Assembly (NCBI GenBank): GCA_009377495.1
Contig: WHTZ01000046.1
Span: forward strand, 1 to 49,100
Origin: Luteitalea sp.
GTDB taxonomy: Bacteria > Acidobacteriota > Vicinamibacteria > Vicinamibacterales > Vicinamibacteraceae
Length of the DNA: 49,100 nucleotides
Direction: 5' to 3'
In this document: one piece after another, positions 18,598 through 26,398 of the stretch
Layout of the letters: each line of letters starts with the position of its first letter
How positions within the stretch are numbered: the first letter of the stretch is position 1
Notes under the pieces: generated by a model
Told to the model about the DNA's origin: nothing
Database searches by the model: none
The model's input: only the letters and a program-made list of their open reading frames with translations
Program-made: the position numbers and the translations under genes

Positions 18598-18861
18598 CAG
18601 GGTCAGCTAGATCCGAGAATTCCAATCGCCGATCCGGTACATCAAATTTGCCCACCCCGAGGAAGAGATTTCCCGGCGGTCCATAGCTCGGCTGTTGGAC
18701 GACCGGTACCTGTAACACCCTACCAGTAGTAGAGTTGTCGGGCATGCTGGCCCGGGCGCCGACTCAGGCACGGCGTTTGCTCTAACGTTTCCGGGATGGT
18801 CTCTTCGTCTCCGACACGTAACGGACTGCGCCGGGGGCGCGGCGGCAGGAGGAGGATGTCT
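18598..18861 (+). other. intergenic stretch with a short coding-like fragment
   Basis: Between the acyltransferase and the small zinc-ribbon gene, 18611-18715 is open for 34 codons after an in-frame TAG and reads as a charged, helix-like peptide (RYIKFAHPEEEISRRSIARL). It lacks a start codon and I do not recognise it; it may be the end of a lost gene. The remainder, 18716-18861, shows only the purine-rich leader of the next gene. Confidence 0.3.
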
Positions 18862-19155
18862 ATGACGACCAACGTCGCTCGGTTGAGGCTGCAAGCTGAG
18901 GCATTGACGGTCGGGACACCGCCGTCGCGTGAGGGCTGGCTACAGCGAGGCGTGACGCGTCTCGGTCAGTGGCTGTGCGGGATGCAGGGACACGATACGC
19001 TATTGCACTTCGAGCCGAATCGGGTGACCCTTCGTTGCACCGCATGCGGGCATACCTCCCCAGGCTGGACGACGGAGCCACGTGCGCCTGTCCTTCGCTT
19101 CGAAGGAGATGCGGCGCGGCATCGGCTTGTGAAGAAAGAAGGGATAAAGGGGTAG
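18862..19155 (+). CDS. small zinc-ribbon-like protein, unknown function
   Basis: The 97-residue protein has a cysteine/histidine segment at about residues 33-57, LCGMQGHDTLLHFEPNRVTL then RCTACGHTSPGW. The spacing CGMQGH...CTACGH suggests a zinc ribbon or knuckle. I recall similar short proteins, with GHD-LLHFEP and C-x2-CG-x2-SPGW, in other acidobacteria, but know of no assigned role. The start at 18862 has GGAGGAGG about 5 nt upstream; the ATG two codons earlier is too close to that site. The last residues (KKEGIKG) are encoded by the octamer tract at 19141-19184, so the gene's 3' end has been overwritten or extended by the repeat. Confidence 0.7.
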   Translation: MTTNVARLRLQAEALTVGTPPSREGWLQRGVTRLGQWLCGMQGHDTLLHFEPNRVTLRCTACGHTSPGWTTEPRAPVLRFEGDAARHRLVKKEGIKG

Positions 19156-19184
19156 AGGGGTAGAGGGGTAAAGGGATAAAGGGT
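19141..19184. repeat. tandem G-rich octamers
   Basis: GGGATAAA, GGGGTAGA, GGGGTAGA, GGGGTAAA and GGGATAAA follow each other from 19141 to 19180, then GGGTC. The first units are inside the end of the zinc-ribbon gene, and the tract ends just before the stop of the convergent M20 gene at 19190. Confidence 0.8.
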
Positions 19185-19189
19185 CTTCG

Positions 19190-20323
19190 TCAGCAGAACC
19201 GCTCTGCCAGCCGCACGAGCGCATCGCGACACGCGAGGACGTCCGACATCACGACGTGCTCGCTGACGCTATGAAGGCCTGCGCCGCCGGGGCCAAACAC
19301 CACAGACGGGATGCCTGCCGTGCCTAAGATCGCGGCATCCGTCCAGAAGCTGACGCCCTTCGGTGTCACGTCGAGACCCTGGCCCCGTGCGACAGCGATA
19401 AACGCCTGCACGATCTCCGCGCGCACGTCGATCTCGTAGGGCGATCGCGCGAAGGCCACCTGTGCGTGACCGTCGAACTCGGCGTCTGCCTCGCGCAACG
19501 CATGCAGGACCGACGTTACCTCACCAAGTGCGGTCTCAGGCGTCTCCCCGCTCACGGTGCGACGCTCGAGTCGCAACCGGCAGGCATCCGGATAACTGCT
19601 CCATTCGCGCCCACCGTCGATCATCGACGCGTGTAACGACGCCGTTCCGACGAGCGGGTGTGGTGGCCGCCCGCGCAGCTCACGATTCACGTGCTCCAGT
19701 GCTGCGAGCACGCGGCCCATGCGCACGATCGCGTCACGTCCGTCCTCGGGCCGGCTCCCGTGCGCTGCCCGCCCCACTGTCCCAACCTCGATCCACACAA
19801 AGCCCTTGTGCGCCACCGCGAGCTGCAACCCGGTCGGCTCGGTCACCACCGCCGCGTCTGCCCTCCAATCACGCACGAGCGCATCCGCGCCGAGGCTTGC
19901 GTACTCTTCGTCAATCACGCCCGCCACCACGAGCCGGCCGCGGGTAAGACCACCAGACGAGGCCAGGACGCGCGCCGCGCCCGCGATCGCGGCGAGGCCA
20001 CCCTTCATGTCCTGCGCGCCGCGTCCATAGAGCCGACCCTCTCGCTCGACCGGTGTGAACGGCGCGTCCATGCCGTCCACGCCAACCGTGTCGAGGTGAC
20101 CGCACAGTAGCAGTGTGCGGCCGGGCGCGCGTCCCTCCAGCACGGCCACGACGTTGGGGCGGCCGGCGGCGACCTCGATGAGCTGGACGTCCAAGCCTGC
20201 GTCTCGCAGGTCGGTGGCATACGCGTCCGCAACGTGTCGCTCTCCTGCCGCACCGGGCACGAGCGAGGGATTCACCGAATCAATGGCGACCAGATCGCGA
20301 AGGAGATGAAGAGTCGAATCCAT
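19190..20323 (-). CDS. M20-family deacylase (ArgE/DapE-like)
   Basis: The 377-residue protein has the co-catalytic zinc set of M20 enzymes: CGHLDTVG (His, and catalytic Asp two residues later), GRGAQDMKGG (bridging Asp), IDEEYAS (catalytic and ligand Glu), VTEPT (ligand Glu) and a C-terminal GAGLHSVSEH (His). The dimerisation domain lies between about 175 and 285 (AHKGFVWIEVGTVGRAAHGS). ArgE (acetylornithine deacetylase) and DapE (succinyl-diaminopimelate desuccinylase) are hard to tell apart, and no arg or dap gene is near. I start at ATG 20323 because the family begins there; sequence upstream is repeat-like. It is divergent from the SDR gene. Confidence 0.88.
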   Translation of the reverse strand: MDSTLHLLRDLVAIDSVNPSLVPGAAGERHVADAYATDLRDAGLDVQLIEVAAGRPNVVAVLEGRAPGRTLLLCGHLDTVGVDGMDAPFTPVEREGRLYGRGAQDMKGGLAAIAGAARVLASSGGLTRGRLVVAGVIDEEYASLGADALVRDWRADAAVVTEPTGLQLAVAHKGFVWIEVGTVGRAAHGSRPEDGRDAIVRMGRVLAALEHVNRELRGRPPHPLVGTASLHASMIDGGREWSSYPDACRLRLERRTVSGETPETALGEVTSVLHALREADAEFDGHAQVAFARSPYEIDVRAEIVQAFIAVARGQGLDVTPKGVSFWTDAAILGTAGIPSVVFGPGGAGLHSVSEHVVMSDVLACRDALVRLAERFC

Positions 20324-20378
20324 GGCTCTAGCGACCCGATCACAGTAACCGATTCGGACGGGGATCGGTGGGTGATAG

Positions 20379-20409
20379 GGTGAGGGGGTCACCGTGTCAC
20401 CCCCTCACC
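20379..20409. repeat. inverted repeat between M20 and SDR genes
   Basis: GGTGAGGGGGT (20379-20389) and ACCCCCTCACC (20399-20409) form a perfect 11-bp stem around a 9-nt loop, within repeated GTGTCACC strings. It occupies the divergent promoter region 22 bp before the SDR start, so it may affect that gene's mRNA leader. Confidence 0.7.
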
Positions 20410-20430
20410 GTGTCACCTTATGATCTCCAC

Positions 20431-21228
20431 ATGCAACGCAAGCTCGCCGGTCAGACTGTCGCCATCACGGGTGCCTCGGCTGGCATCGGCGCCGCGTGCG
20501 CGCGTGCGTGCGCCGAACGTGGCATGCACGTGGTGCTGGCCGCGCGGCGCGGCGATCGGTTGACCGCCCTTGCCGAAGAGCTGCGTACGGTGAGCCGCAT
20601 GGCTGTTCCGGTTGTCGCCGACGTGACGTCCGAGGCGGACATGGAGCGTGTCGTGGACGAAGCGGTGCGTGCAACCGGCCGACTCGACGTGATGATCTGC
20701 AACGCCGGCATCGGCTACCACGCCGCGCTGGAGGACACGCCCAGCGACGCCGTGCGCCGGCTCATGGACGTCAACTTTCTCGGCTCGTTCCACGCGGCGC
20801 GCGCGGCGCTGCGCGTGTTCCGCTCCAGAGGCCGGGGACACGTGGTCTTCGTCTCGTCAATCGTCGGCCGCCGCGGCCTGCCGCGCAGCAGCGCGTACTC
20901 CGCGACGAAGTTTGCGCAGGTGGGACTCGCCGAAGCGCTCCGTGCCGAGCTCGCAGGCTCTGGCATCGATGTCAGCATCGTGTTCCCTGTCAGCACGGTC
21001 TCGGAGCTGCGTGAGGTCATGGCCCAGGAGCTCGGTCAGCGAGTGGGTGGCGTGGGCCCGCGCCAACCCGCCGAGGCCGTGGCACACGCCATCGTGCGCT
21101 GTCTCACACGACCTCGCGCCGAGGTGTACCCGTATCGGTGGTCGCGCCTACTGCCCGTGCTGAGTGTCATGGCACCGACACTGGGTGACCGTGTCATCCG
21201 CCGCTTCACCCGCACTCGTCGCCCATGA
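20431..21228 (+). CDS. short-chain dehydrogenase/reductase
   Basis: This 265-residue classical SDR has the Rossmann motif TGASAGIG, the NAG strand (CNAGIGYH), the catalytic Ser (VSSIVGRRG) and YSATK. Arg residues after beta-2 (AARRGDRL) favour NADP(H). The extra C-terminal segment (YPYRWSRLLPVLSVMAP) is common in membrane-near SDRs related to DltE/YqjQ-type enzymes; the substrate is unknown. The frame is open 21 codons upstream, but that translates the repeat at 20379-20409, and family homology starts at the ATG 20431. Its stop overlaps the start of the CCA-adding enzyme by 4 bp (ATGA), so the two are translationally coupled. Confidence 0.9.
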   Translation: MQRKLAGQTVAITGASAGIGAACARACAERGMHVVLAARRGDRLTALAEELRTVSRMAVPVVADVTSEADMERVVDEAVRATGRLDVMICNAGIGYHAALEDTPSDAVRRLMDVNFLGSFHAARAALRVFRSRGRGHVVFVSSIVGRRGLPRSSAYSATKFAQVGLAEALRAELAGSGIDVSIVFPVSTVSELREVMAQELGQRVGGVGPRQPAEAVAHAIVRCLTRPRAEVYPYRWSRLLPVLSVMAPTLGDRVIRRFTRTRRP

Positions 21229-22649
21229 ATGTTCCTGCGCACGACAGCCTCACCGTTGCCCTCGAGATCGCGCGTGTGGTCCGCGCGCGCGGCGGACGTG
21301 CCATCGTCGTGGGTGGCTTCGTGCGCGACCGCCTGCTTGGTCGGCCATCCAAGGACGTCGACCTCGAAGTCTACGGCTTGGCCGCACCAGCGCTCAGCGC
21401 GTTACTCGAGTCGGTCGGTCGTGTCGACACGGTAGGTGAAAGCTTCACCGTGTACAAGGTGAAGGGGATCGACGTCGCGCTACCACGCCGCGAGTCCAAG
21501 GTGCGCCGAGGTCACCGCGGGTTCGAGGTGGCCGGTGATCCGTTCCTGGCCTTCGAGGAAGCGTCGCGCCGCCGCGATTTCACCATCAACGCGATGGGCT
21601 GGGACCCACTCACCGACGAGTTGCTGGACCCACACGCTGGGCGTCGGGACCTTGCGGCACGACGTCTGCGCGCCACTGACCTCGCCACCTTTGGAGACGA
21701 CTCGCTGCGCGTGCTGCGCGCCCTGCAGTTTGCTGCACGATTCGAGTGCACATTGGACGAGGCCACGGCAGCGCGATGCCGACAGATCCCGCTCGATGAT
21801 CTTCCCGCAGAGCGCATCTGGGGCGAGTTGGAAAAGCTCCTGCTGCAGGCGCCACGGCCTTCCGTCGGCTTCGCTCTCGCACGCGACCTCGACATCGTCC
21901 AGCGCCTGTGGCCAGAGATGCAGGCCCTCATCGGCTGCCCACAGGAGCCGGAGTGGCATCCCGAAGGCGACGTGTGGGTCCATACGTTGATGGTGATTGA
22001 CGAGGCGCGGTCGCGACTCGATGGTCTATCGCGTCCCGAGCAGGTGGCCCTCATGCTCGGCGCCATCGCGCACGACTTCGGCAAGCCGATGACCACTGCG
22101 GAGATCGATGGGCGAGTTCGATCGCCAAATCACGAGGCGAGGGGTGTCGAGCCGGCTGGACGCTTCCTCGACCGGCTCAATGTGCACACGATGGACGGGT
22201 ACGACGTGCGACGACACGTGTTGGGGCTCGTGCAGCACCACCTCGCACCCAACGCGTGGTTCAAGTCGCCCACACCGGTCAGTGATGGCGCGTTCCGGCG
22301 GTTGGCACGGAAGCTCGACCTCGAGCTGCTCAGCCGCCTTGCGCACGCCGATTGCCACGGCCGAGCCGGTCATTTCGATTGCTCCGCGATCGGCTGGTTC
22401 ATCGAGCGCGCGCGCATGCTTGGTGTGGAACACGCGCCACCGAAGCCGTTGCTCATGGGACGACACTTGCTCGATCTCGGCGTCGCCCCGGGACCATCAA
22501 TGGGCCAGATCTTGCGCGCTGTCTATGAGCGACAACTCGACGGGGAGGTGACAACGCTAGACGAGGCGTTGGCTGCCGTCCGGGAGCTACTACAGGGGTC
22601 AGGGGTCAGGGGTCAGGGGTCAGTCAGGGATCAGGAATCAGGTCCCTGA
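21225..22649 (+). CDS. cca: CCA tRNA nucleotidyltransferase with HD domain
   Basis: The 474-residue enzyme adds or repairs the 3'-CCA of tRNA. It has the class II polymerase-beta head, VVGGFVRDRLLG and DVDLEVYG (the catalytic D-x-D), then RRDFTINAMG, the ERxxxE-like and arm-domain region, and DDSLRVLRALQFAARF. The C-terminal half includes HDFGKP, an HD metal site as in E. coli Cca, which carries phosphohydrolase activity. The start overlaps the SDR stop. The last 18 or so residues (QGSGVRGQGS...) are translated from tandem GGTCAGG repeats at 22594-22621, so the natural terminus probably lay near ALAAVRELL. Confidence 0.93.
   Translation: MNVPAHDSLTVALEIARVVRARGGRAIVVGGFVRDRLLGRPSKDVDLEVYGLAAPALSALLESVGRVDTVGESFTVYKVKGIDVALPRRESKVRRGHRGFEVAGDPFLAFEEASRRRDFTINAMGWDPLTDELLDPHAGRRDLAARRLRATDLATFGDDSLRVLRALQFAARFECTLDEATAARCRQIPLDDLPAERIWGELEKLLLQAPRPSVGFALARDLDIVQRLWPEMQALIGCPQEPEWHPEGDVWVHTLMVIDEARSRLDGLSRPEQVALMLGAIAHDFGKPMTTAEIDGRVRSPNHEARGVEPAGRFLDRLNVHTMDGYDVRRHVLGLVQHHLAPNAWFKSPTPVSDGAFRRLARKLDLELLSRLAHADCHGRAGHFDCSAIGWFIERARMLGVEHAPPKPLLMGRHLLDLGVAPGPSMGQILRAVYERQLDGEVTTLDEALAAVRELLQGSGVRGQGSVRDQESGP
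22594..22647. repeat. tandem heptamers (AGGGGTC)4 and degenerate copies at the end of cca
   Basis: Four exact AGGGGTC units run from 22594 to 22621, followed by degenerate AGTCAGGGATCAGGAATCAGG. The tract is inside the cca frame and supplies its tail and stop. It also covers the 3' end of the convergent dehydratase gene (stop at 22638), so both genes end within it. Confidence 0.85.
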
Positions 22650-23606
22650 TTTCCGCAGCTTCGCGAGCGCCTCGAGGCTAATGTTGCCACCGCTCACGAT
22701 GGCAACGACCGCAGACTGTAGGGGACGGCCCTCACGCGCACGGCGCCGGACGGCAGCAGCCGCCACCGCGCCGCTCGGCTCGACGATCAGCTTGCAACGC
22801 TCGGCGAGCCAAACGGTCGTCTCCGCAATCTCCGACTCGTTCACGGTCATCACCTCGTCAACCAGGGCACGGACGTGCTCGAAGGTGAGGGTGCCGGGCC
22901 TGACAGCCAGGAGGCCATCAGCCATGCTAGCGGTACGGTCGAGCGTCACAGGGTGGCCGGCCGCCAGCGACACGGTCATCTTGGCCGCACCCTCCGGCTC
23001 GACGGCGATGAGTCGCACGTCAGGGCGCAACGACTTGACGGCCGCCGCGATACCTGAGACGAGACCACCGCCGCCGGCGGGCACGACCACCGTCGCAACC
23101 CCTGGGCACTGCTGGAGAATCTCGAGGCCAACCGTCCCTTGCCCCGCGATGATGTGCGGATGGTCGAATGGTGGGACGATGGTCAGGCTGCGCGTCGCGG
23201 CCAGCTCTTCGGCGCGCGCTTGTCGATCGAGCAGCGTCGTACCCGCAAAGACCACCTCTGCACCAAATGATCGCGCACCTGCTACCTTCACGGCGGGTGC
23301 GGACTCCGGCATGACGATCACAGACGATGCACCAAGAGAGCGCGCCGCAGACGCAACGGCCTGACCGTGATTCCCTGACGAGTATGTGACGACACTCCGC
23401 CGCAACACGTCCTCAGCGAGCTGTGCCATGAAATTGTAGGCGCCGCGAATCTTGAACGCGCCGACCGGCTGCATGTTCTCGCACTTGAGCCACAGCGGGC
23501 AAGCAGCTTCCGACACGTCGATGACCGGCGTCAGTCGGGCGACGTCGCGCAGGCGCCGCGCGGCGTCCTGAATGGCCTCATGTGTCACGAGCATCAGGTT
23601 GTTCAT
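22638..23606 (-). CDS. threonine/serine dehydratase family PLP enzyme
   Basis: The 322-residue product matches catabolic threonine ammonia-lyases and serine racemases (PLP fold type II). The Schiff-base lysine is in GAFKIRGAYNF, SSGNHGQ binds the PLP ring, the phosphate loop is PAGGGGLVSG, and the C-terminal SGGN contacts the pyridine nitrogen. There is no ACT regulatory domain, so it is the short, non-isoleucine-controlled type. Family homology starts at ATG 23606; the longer open frame upstream is antisense noise over the SGNH gene. It is 14 bp downstream of the SGNH gene and is probably the third gene of an operon with the M28 peptidase. The reaction could be deamination of Thr or Ser, or Ser racemisation. 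Confidence 0.9.
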   Translation of the reverse strand: MNNLMLVTHEAIQDAARRLRDVARLTPVIDVSEAACPLWLKCENMQPVGAFKIRGAYNFMAQLAEDVLRRSVVTYSSGNHGQAVASAARSLGASSVIVMPESAPAVKVAGARSFGAEVVFAGTTLLDRQARAEELAATRSLTIVPPFDHPHIIAGQGTVGLEILQQCPGVATVVVPAGGGGLVSGIAAAVKSLRPDVRLIAVEPEGAAKMTVSLAAGHPVTLDRTASMADGLLAVRPGTLTFEHVRALVDEVMTVNESEIAETTVWLAERCKLIVEPSGAVAAAAVRRRAREGRPLQSAVVAIVSGGNISLEALAKLRKSGT

Positions 23607-23620
23607 TCTCGTAGAGCGCC

Positions 23621-24514
23621 CTACTGTCCTCCGTGACCCGTCCTCCGTGACGCGGCGGGCGCGAGCAGCAAGAATGTCGTGTCCGTCGGCGACGCCGGAG
23701 GCGGCGTCTCCCAGCCTGGCTGCGTCATGATGGCGTCGAAGAACGCTTGCGCGATGACGTTGTAACCCTGCATGGTCGGGTGAAGGCCGTCCGGGCCGAC
23801 CAGCGTGGGATCCGCAACGCCGCCAAACGCCGCGAACACGTCCACGAGGATGCCCCCTTCTCCGCGCGCGATGTCGCGCACGCCTTGATTGAACTGCTCG
23901 ACAAACGGGGCGCCCGCTGTCGAGCCGTCCGGACGCTGCGGTGGCAACGTCGCAAACATGAGCACCACGAACCCCGCGCCATCCGCGCGCAGCGTCAGGC
24001 GCGCTTGTCGTGCAAGGTCGTTGAGACTGCTGATCGCTGCGTCCAGACACGGTTGCTGATCGCTCGAAAGGGCGTGCGCGCAGTCGCTCAGATCATTGGC
24101 GCCCTCCATCAACAGCAGCACGTCGGGTCGAGCAGAGGGGAGGAGATTGGTGAGCCGAACCACACCGGCGCGCAGCCGCTCACCGCCACTTCCCTCGTTC
24201 GACACGCCAATGGTTTGGTCGGCGTAGCGCTGCTGCAACAGTCCGTGGAGCACCGACGGGTACGAGAAGGCGGGCCCCAGCGCGTACAAGCGGCCGCTCG
24301 CATCAGGCGCCACGACGCCGTAGGTCATACTGTCGCCGAAGGCCAGAAACCTCGTGAATTGCAGTTGCGGTGCCGCGGGCGGCGGGGGTTCCGGCGGTGG
24401 CGGCGGCGGCGGCGCGGGTGTGGTCGGCCCGCCTTTCTCGACATCCGAGCAAGCGTTGCCGCTCACCACCAAGCCCACCATCATCAGGCACGAAAGCCAC
24501 GTTCGGCAGCGCAT
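23621..24514 (-). CDS. secreted SGNH/GDSL hydrolase, probable lipoprotein
   Basis: The 297-residue protein has a signal peptide with a possible lipobox (VVSGNAC), then a proline-rich linker (PAPPPPPPPEPPPP) that would hold the catalytic domain away from the membrane. The SGNH blocks are present: FGDSMTYG (Ser), a Gly in SNEGSGGERL, GANDL (Asn) and DGLHPT (Asp-His pair). Substrates of the family range from lipids to acetylated sugars; none can be picked. The start at 24514 has no clear ribosome site; it lies 22 bp after the M28 stop, so translation may be coupled. Confidence 0.87.
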   Translation of the reverse strand: MRCRTWLSCLMMVGLVVSGNACSDVEKGGPTTPAPPPPPPPEPPPPAAPQLQFTRFLAFGDSMTYGVVAPDASGRLYALGPAFSYPSVLHGLLQQRYADQTIGVSNEGSGGERLRAGVVRLTNLLPSARPDVLLLMEGANDLSDCAHALSSDQQPCLDAAISSLNDLARQARLTLRADGAGFVVLMFATLPPQRPDGSTAGAPFVEQFNQGVRDIARGEGGILVDVFAAFGGVADPTLVGPDGLHPTMQGYNVIAQAFFDAIMTQPGWETPPPASPTDTTFLLLAPAASRRTGHGGQ

Positions 24515-24536
24515 GCAAAAGGAGCGACTCTGTTCC

Positions 24537-26201
24537 CTAGCGCGTGCGGGGACCGGCAAAGGGGTCGTCGGCCCGGTATGTCGGCATCGTGGGAAGCGAC
24601 GCGAGACGCCACCCCAGATCAGCGAGGAAGCTCACATCTTGTACCATCCCGCTGAGGTCCCAGTCTGATGTCACCTCGTCCGACGGCTGATGATAATCGG
24701 TCTCGTTGTAGCGCTCCGCGCGACCCTGCGCGGCGGCTGATTCGAAATCCGAGCCGTCCTCGTACGAGAGGGCAGGAACGCCAGCCTTCGCGAGTGGGAA
24801 GTGATCCGATCGGAAGAAGTACCCACGCTCAGGGTGCGCGTCCTCGCCCAGCACCCGATCCCAATCCCGCGCGACATCCGCGGCAACGTCCCCCAGCGTC
24901 GATCGTTCCGCGCCCAACAAGACGAGATCCCGCGTCGGACCGTAGACATTCATCGCGTCCAAGTTGATGTTCGCGGCGAACCGCTCGAGCGGAATGGGCG
25001 GCTTGGCGGCAAAGTATTCAGAGCCTAACAAGCCTGACTCCTCCGCGGCCGTTGCCACGAAGTACACGGACCGGCCCGGCCGCGCGTCCGCGTGCGCGAA
25101 CACGTCCGCCACCTCCAGCAGCGCAGCCACACCTGACGCGTTGTCGACCGCGCCGTTGTAAATGGTGTCCTCTCCGGCCGCCTCATCTCGCCGACCGAGA
25201 TGATCATAGTGGGACGTGTAGACGATGGCTTCGGTCTCGCGCTCGCCGGCCAACACCCCAATCACGTTCGGCGACTGCTTTCGCGTGACCTTCTGCGTGA
25301 TCGAGCCGTCGACGCGTACGCCGAGCGGCGTCGGCTTGGCGCCACGCTCGGTCGAGGCAGTACGCAACGCATCGAGATCCTGGCCACCGAGCTCGGCGAG
25401 CTTGCGCGCCGCACCGTCCGTCACCCAGGCCTGCAAGGCGAGCGTCGGCGTCTCGGGCGCTGGCTCGATCGCGTATTGGGTGCCCGTCCACGAGGATTCC
25501 ACGACCTGCCACGGATACGTGGCGGACTCGTCAGTGTGGATCAACACAGCGCCCGCGGCGCCCTGCCGGGCCGCTTCCTCGTACTTGTAATTCCAGCGTC
25601 CGTAATAGGTGAGCGCCTTGCCGCCGAAAAGATCCGGCTCGTCTGCGGTCGCCGGCGGGTCATTCACCATGACGAGGACGACCTTACCCTTCACGTCCAC
25701 GCCGGCGTAATCGTTCCACTGGTACTCGGGTGCGACAATGCCAAAGCCGACGAAGACCACTTCTCCATCGACGTCGATGGTGGGCTCGGTCCGGCCGGAG
25801 AACGCCACCACCTCGCTGCCGTACGCGAAGCGTGCTTCGTCGGCGGCCGCGCCACCAGCAAGCGAACGAGCCCGAAGCGTGAAATCTGGCTGTATGGTCG
25901 ACTCGACGATCGGCACGTCCTGAAACCAGGATCCCTTGTCCCCACCCGGCTCCAGCCCGAGCAGCGCAAGCTGGGTCGCAATGTAGCGCGCGGCGAGGTC
26001 GCCACCGCGTGTGGCGGGTGCGCGTCCTTCGAGCGCGTCATCGGCAAGAAACGTCGTGTGCGCAAGCAGGTCGTCTTCGCGAATCATGTCGTACGGCAAC
26101 GGCGCCCGACCGGATGACCCGGGAGCGGCTGGCGTCTGGCCTGGATTCGATGATTGGCCCATCAAGGCCAAGCTACTGAGGAGAAAGAAGACGACAAACA
26201 C
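24537..26201 (-). CDS. secreted M28 zinc aminopeptidase with PA domain
   Basis: The 554-residue protein begins with a signal sequence (VVFFLLSSLALMG; GTG start at 26201). A PA-type insert lies at about 130-280 (GKVVLVMVNDPP, AAGAVLIHT). The M28 core follows: TSHYDHLG (ligand His and catalytic Asp), NGAVDNASG (bridging Asp), TAAEESGLLGS (catalytic and ligand Glu), NLDAMN (ligand Asp) and YHQPSDEV (His). This is the pattern of secreted leucyl or glutamate-carboxypeptidase-like aminopeptidases. It leads a three-gene minus-strand unit with the SGNH hydrolase and the dehydratase, fitting peptide breakdown followed by amino-acid catabolism. An IR element lies 27 bp upstream of the start. Confidence 0.92.
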   Translation of the reverse strand: MFVVFFLLSSLALMGQSSNPGQTPAAPGSSGRAPLPYDMIREDDLLAHTTFLADDALEGRAPATRGGDLAARYIATQLALLGLEPGGDKGSWFQDVPIVESTIQPDFTLRARSLAGGAAADEARFAYGSEVVAFSGRTEPTIDVDGEVVFVGFGIVAPEYQWNDYAGVDVKGKVVLVMVNDPPATADEPDLFGGKALTYYGRWNYKYEEAARQGAAGAVLIHTDESATYPWQVVESSWTGTQYAIEPAPETPTLALQAWVTDGAARKLAELGGQDLDALRTASTERGAKPTPLGVRVDGSITQKVTRKQSPNVIGVLAGERETEAIVYTSHYDHLGRRDEAAGEDTIYNGAVDNASGVAALLEVADVFAHADARPGRSVYFVATAAEESGLLGSEYFAAKPPIPLERFAANINLDAMNVYGPTRDLVLLGAERSTLGDVAADVARDWDRVLGEDAHPERGYFFRSDHFPLAKAGVPALSYEDGSDFESAAAQGRAERYNETDYHQPSDEVTSDWDLSGMVQDVSFLADLGWRLASLPTMPTYRADDPFAGPRTR

Positions 26202-26228
26202 GCTTCCGATTGTATTCGATATTAGCGA

Positions 26229-26361
26229 GGGTGCTTAACGGACATGGGGGTCGTGACGATCGCCAGAACGATGGAGAAAAAGGGGACAGGCCCCTTTTTC
26301 GTCGGCGTTGGTTCTCGAAAAAGGGGCCTGTCCCCTTTTTCCTCATTTCCGTTAAGCACCC
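26229..26361. repeat. composite inverted-repeat element (REPIN-like)
   Basis: The outer arms are GGGTGCTTAACGGACAT (26229-26245) and its complement (26345-26361), with one mismatch. Inside is a perfect 26-bp hairpin, 26276-26301 with 26316-26341 (GAAAAAGGGGACAGG...), with a 14-nt loop. It fills the divergent gap between the M28 gene and the three-domain lipid enzyme. The left part recurs at 49050-49100. It looks like a non-autonomous repeat of the sort moved by REP-associated tyrosine transposases, but no such gene is in the window. Confidence 0.8.
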
Positions 26362-26398
26362 CGCTACGCACTCAGCGCCATCGCTATGATAGCTGGTG

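Noticed and set aside
22594..22647. CRISPR array
   Set aside because: Units are 7 bp in direct tandem with no spacers, and no cas genes are present.
23607..24050. N-terminal extension of the dehydratase
   Set aside because: The extra 148 codons are the SGNH gene read in another frame; the dehydratase family begins at ATG 23606.
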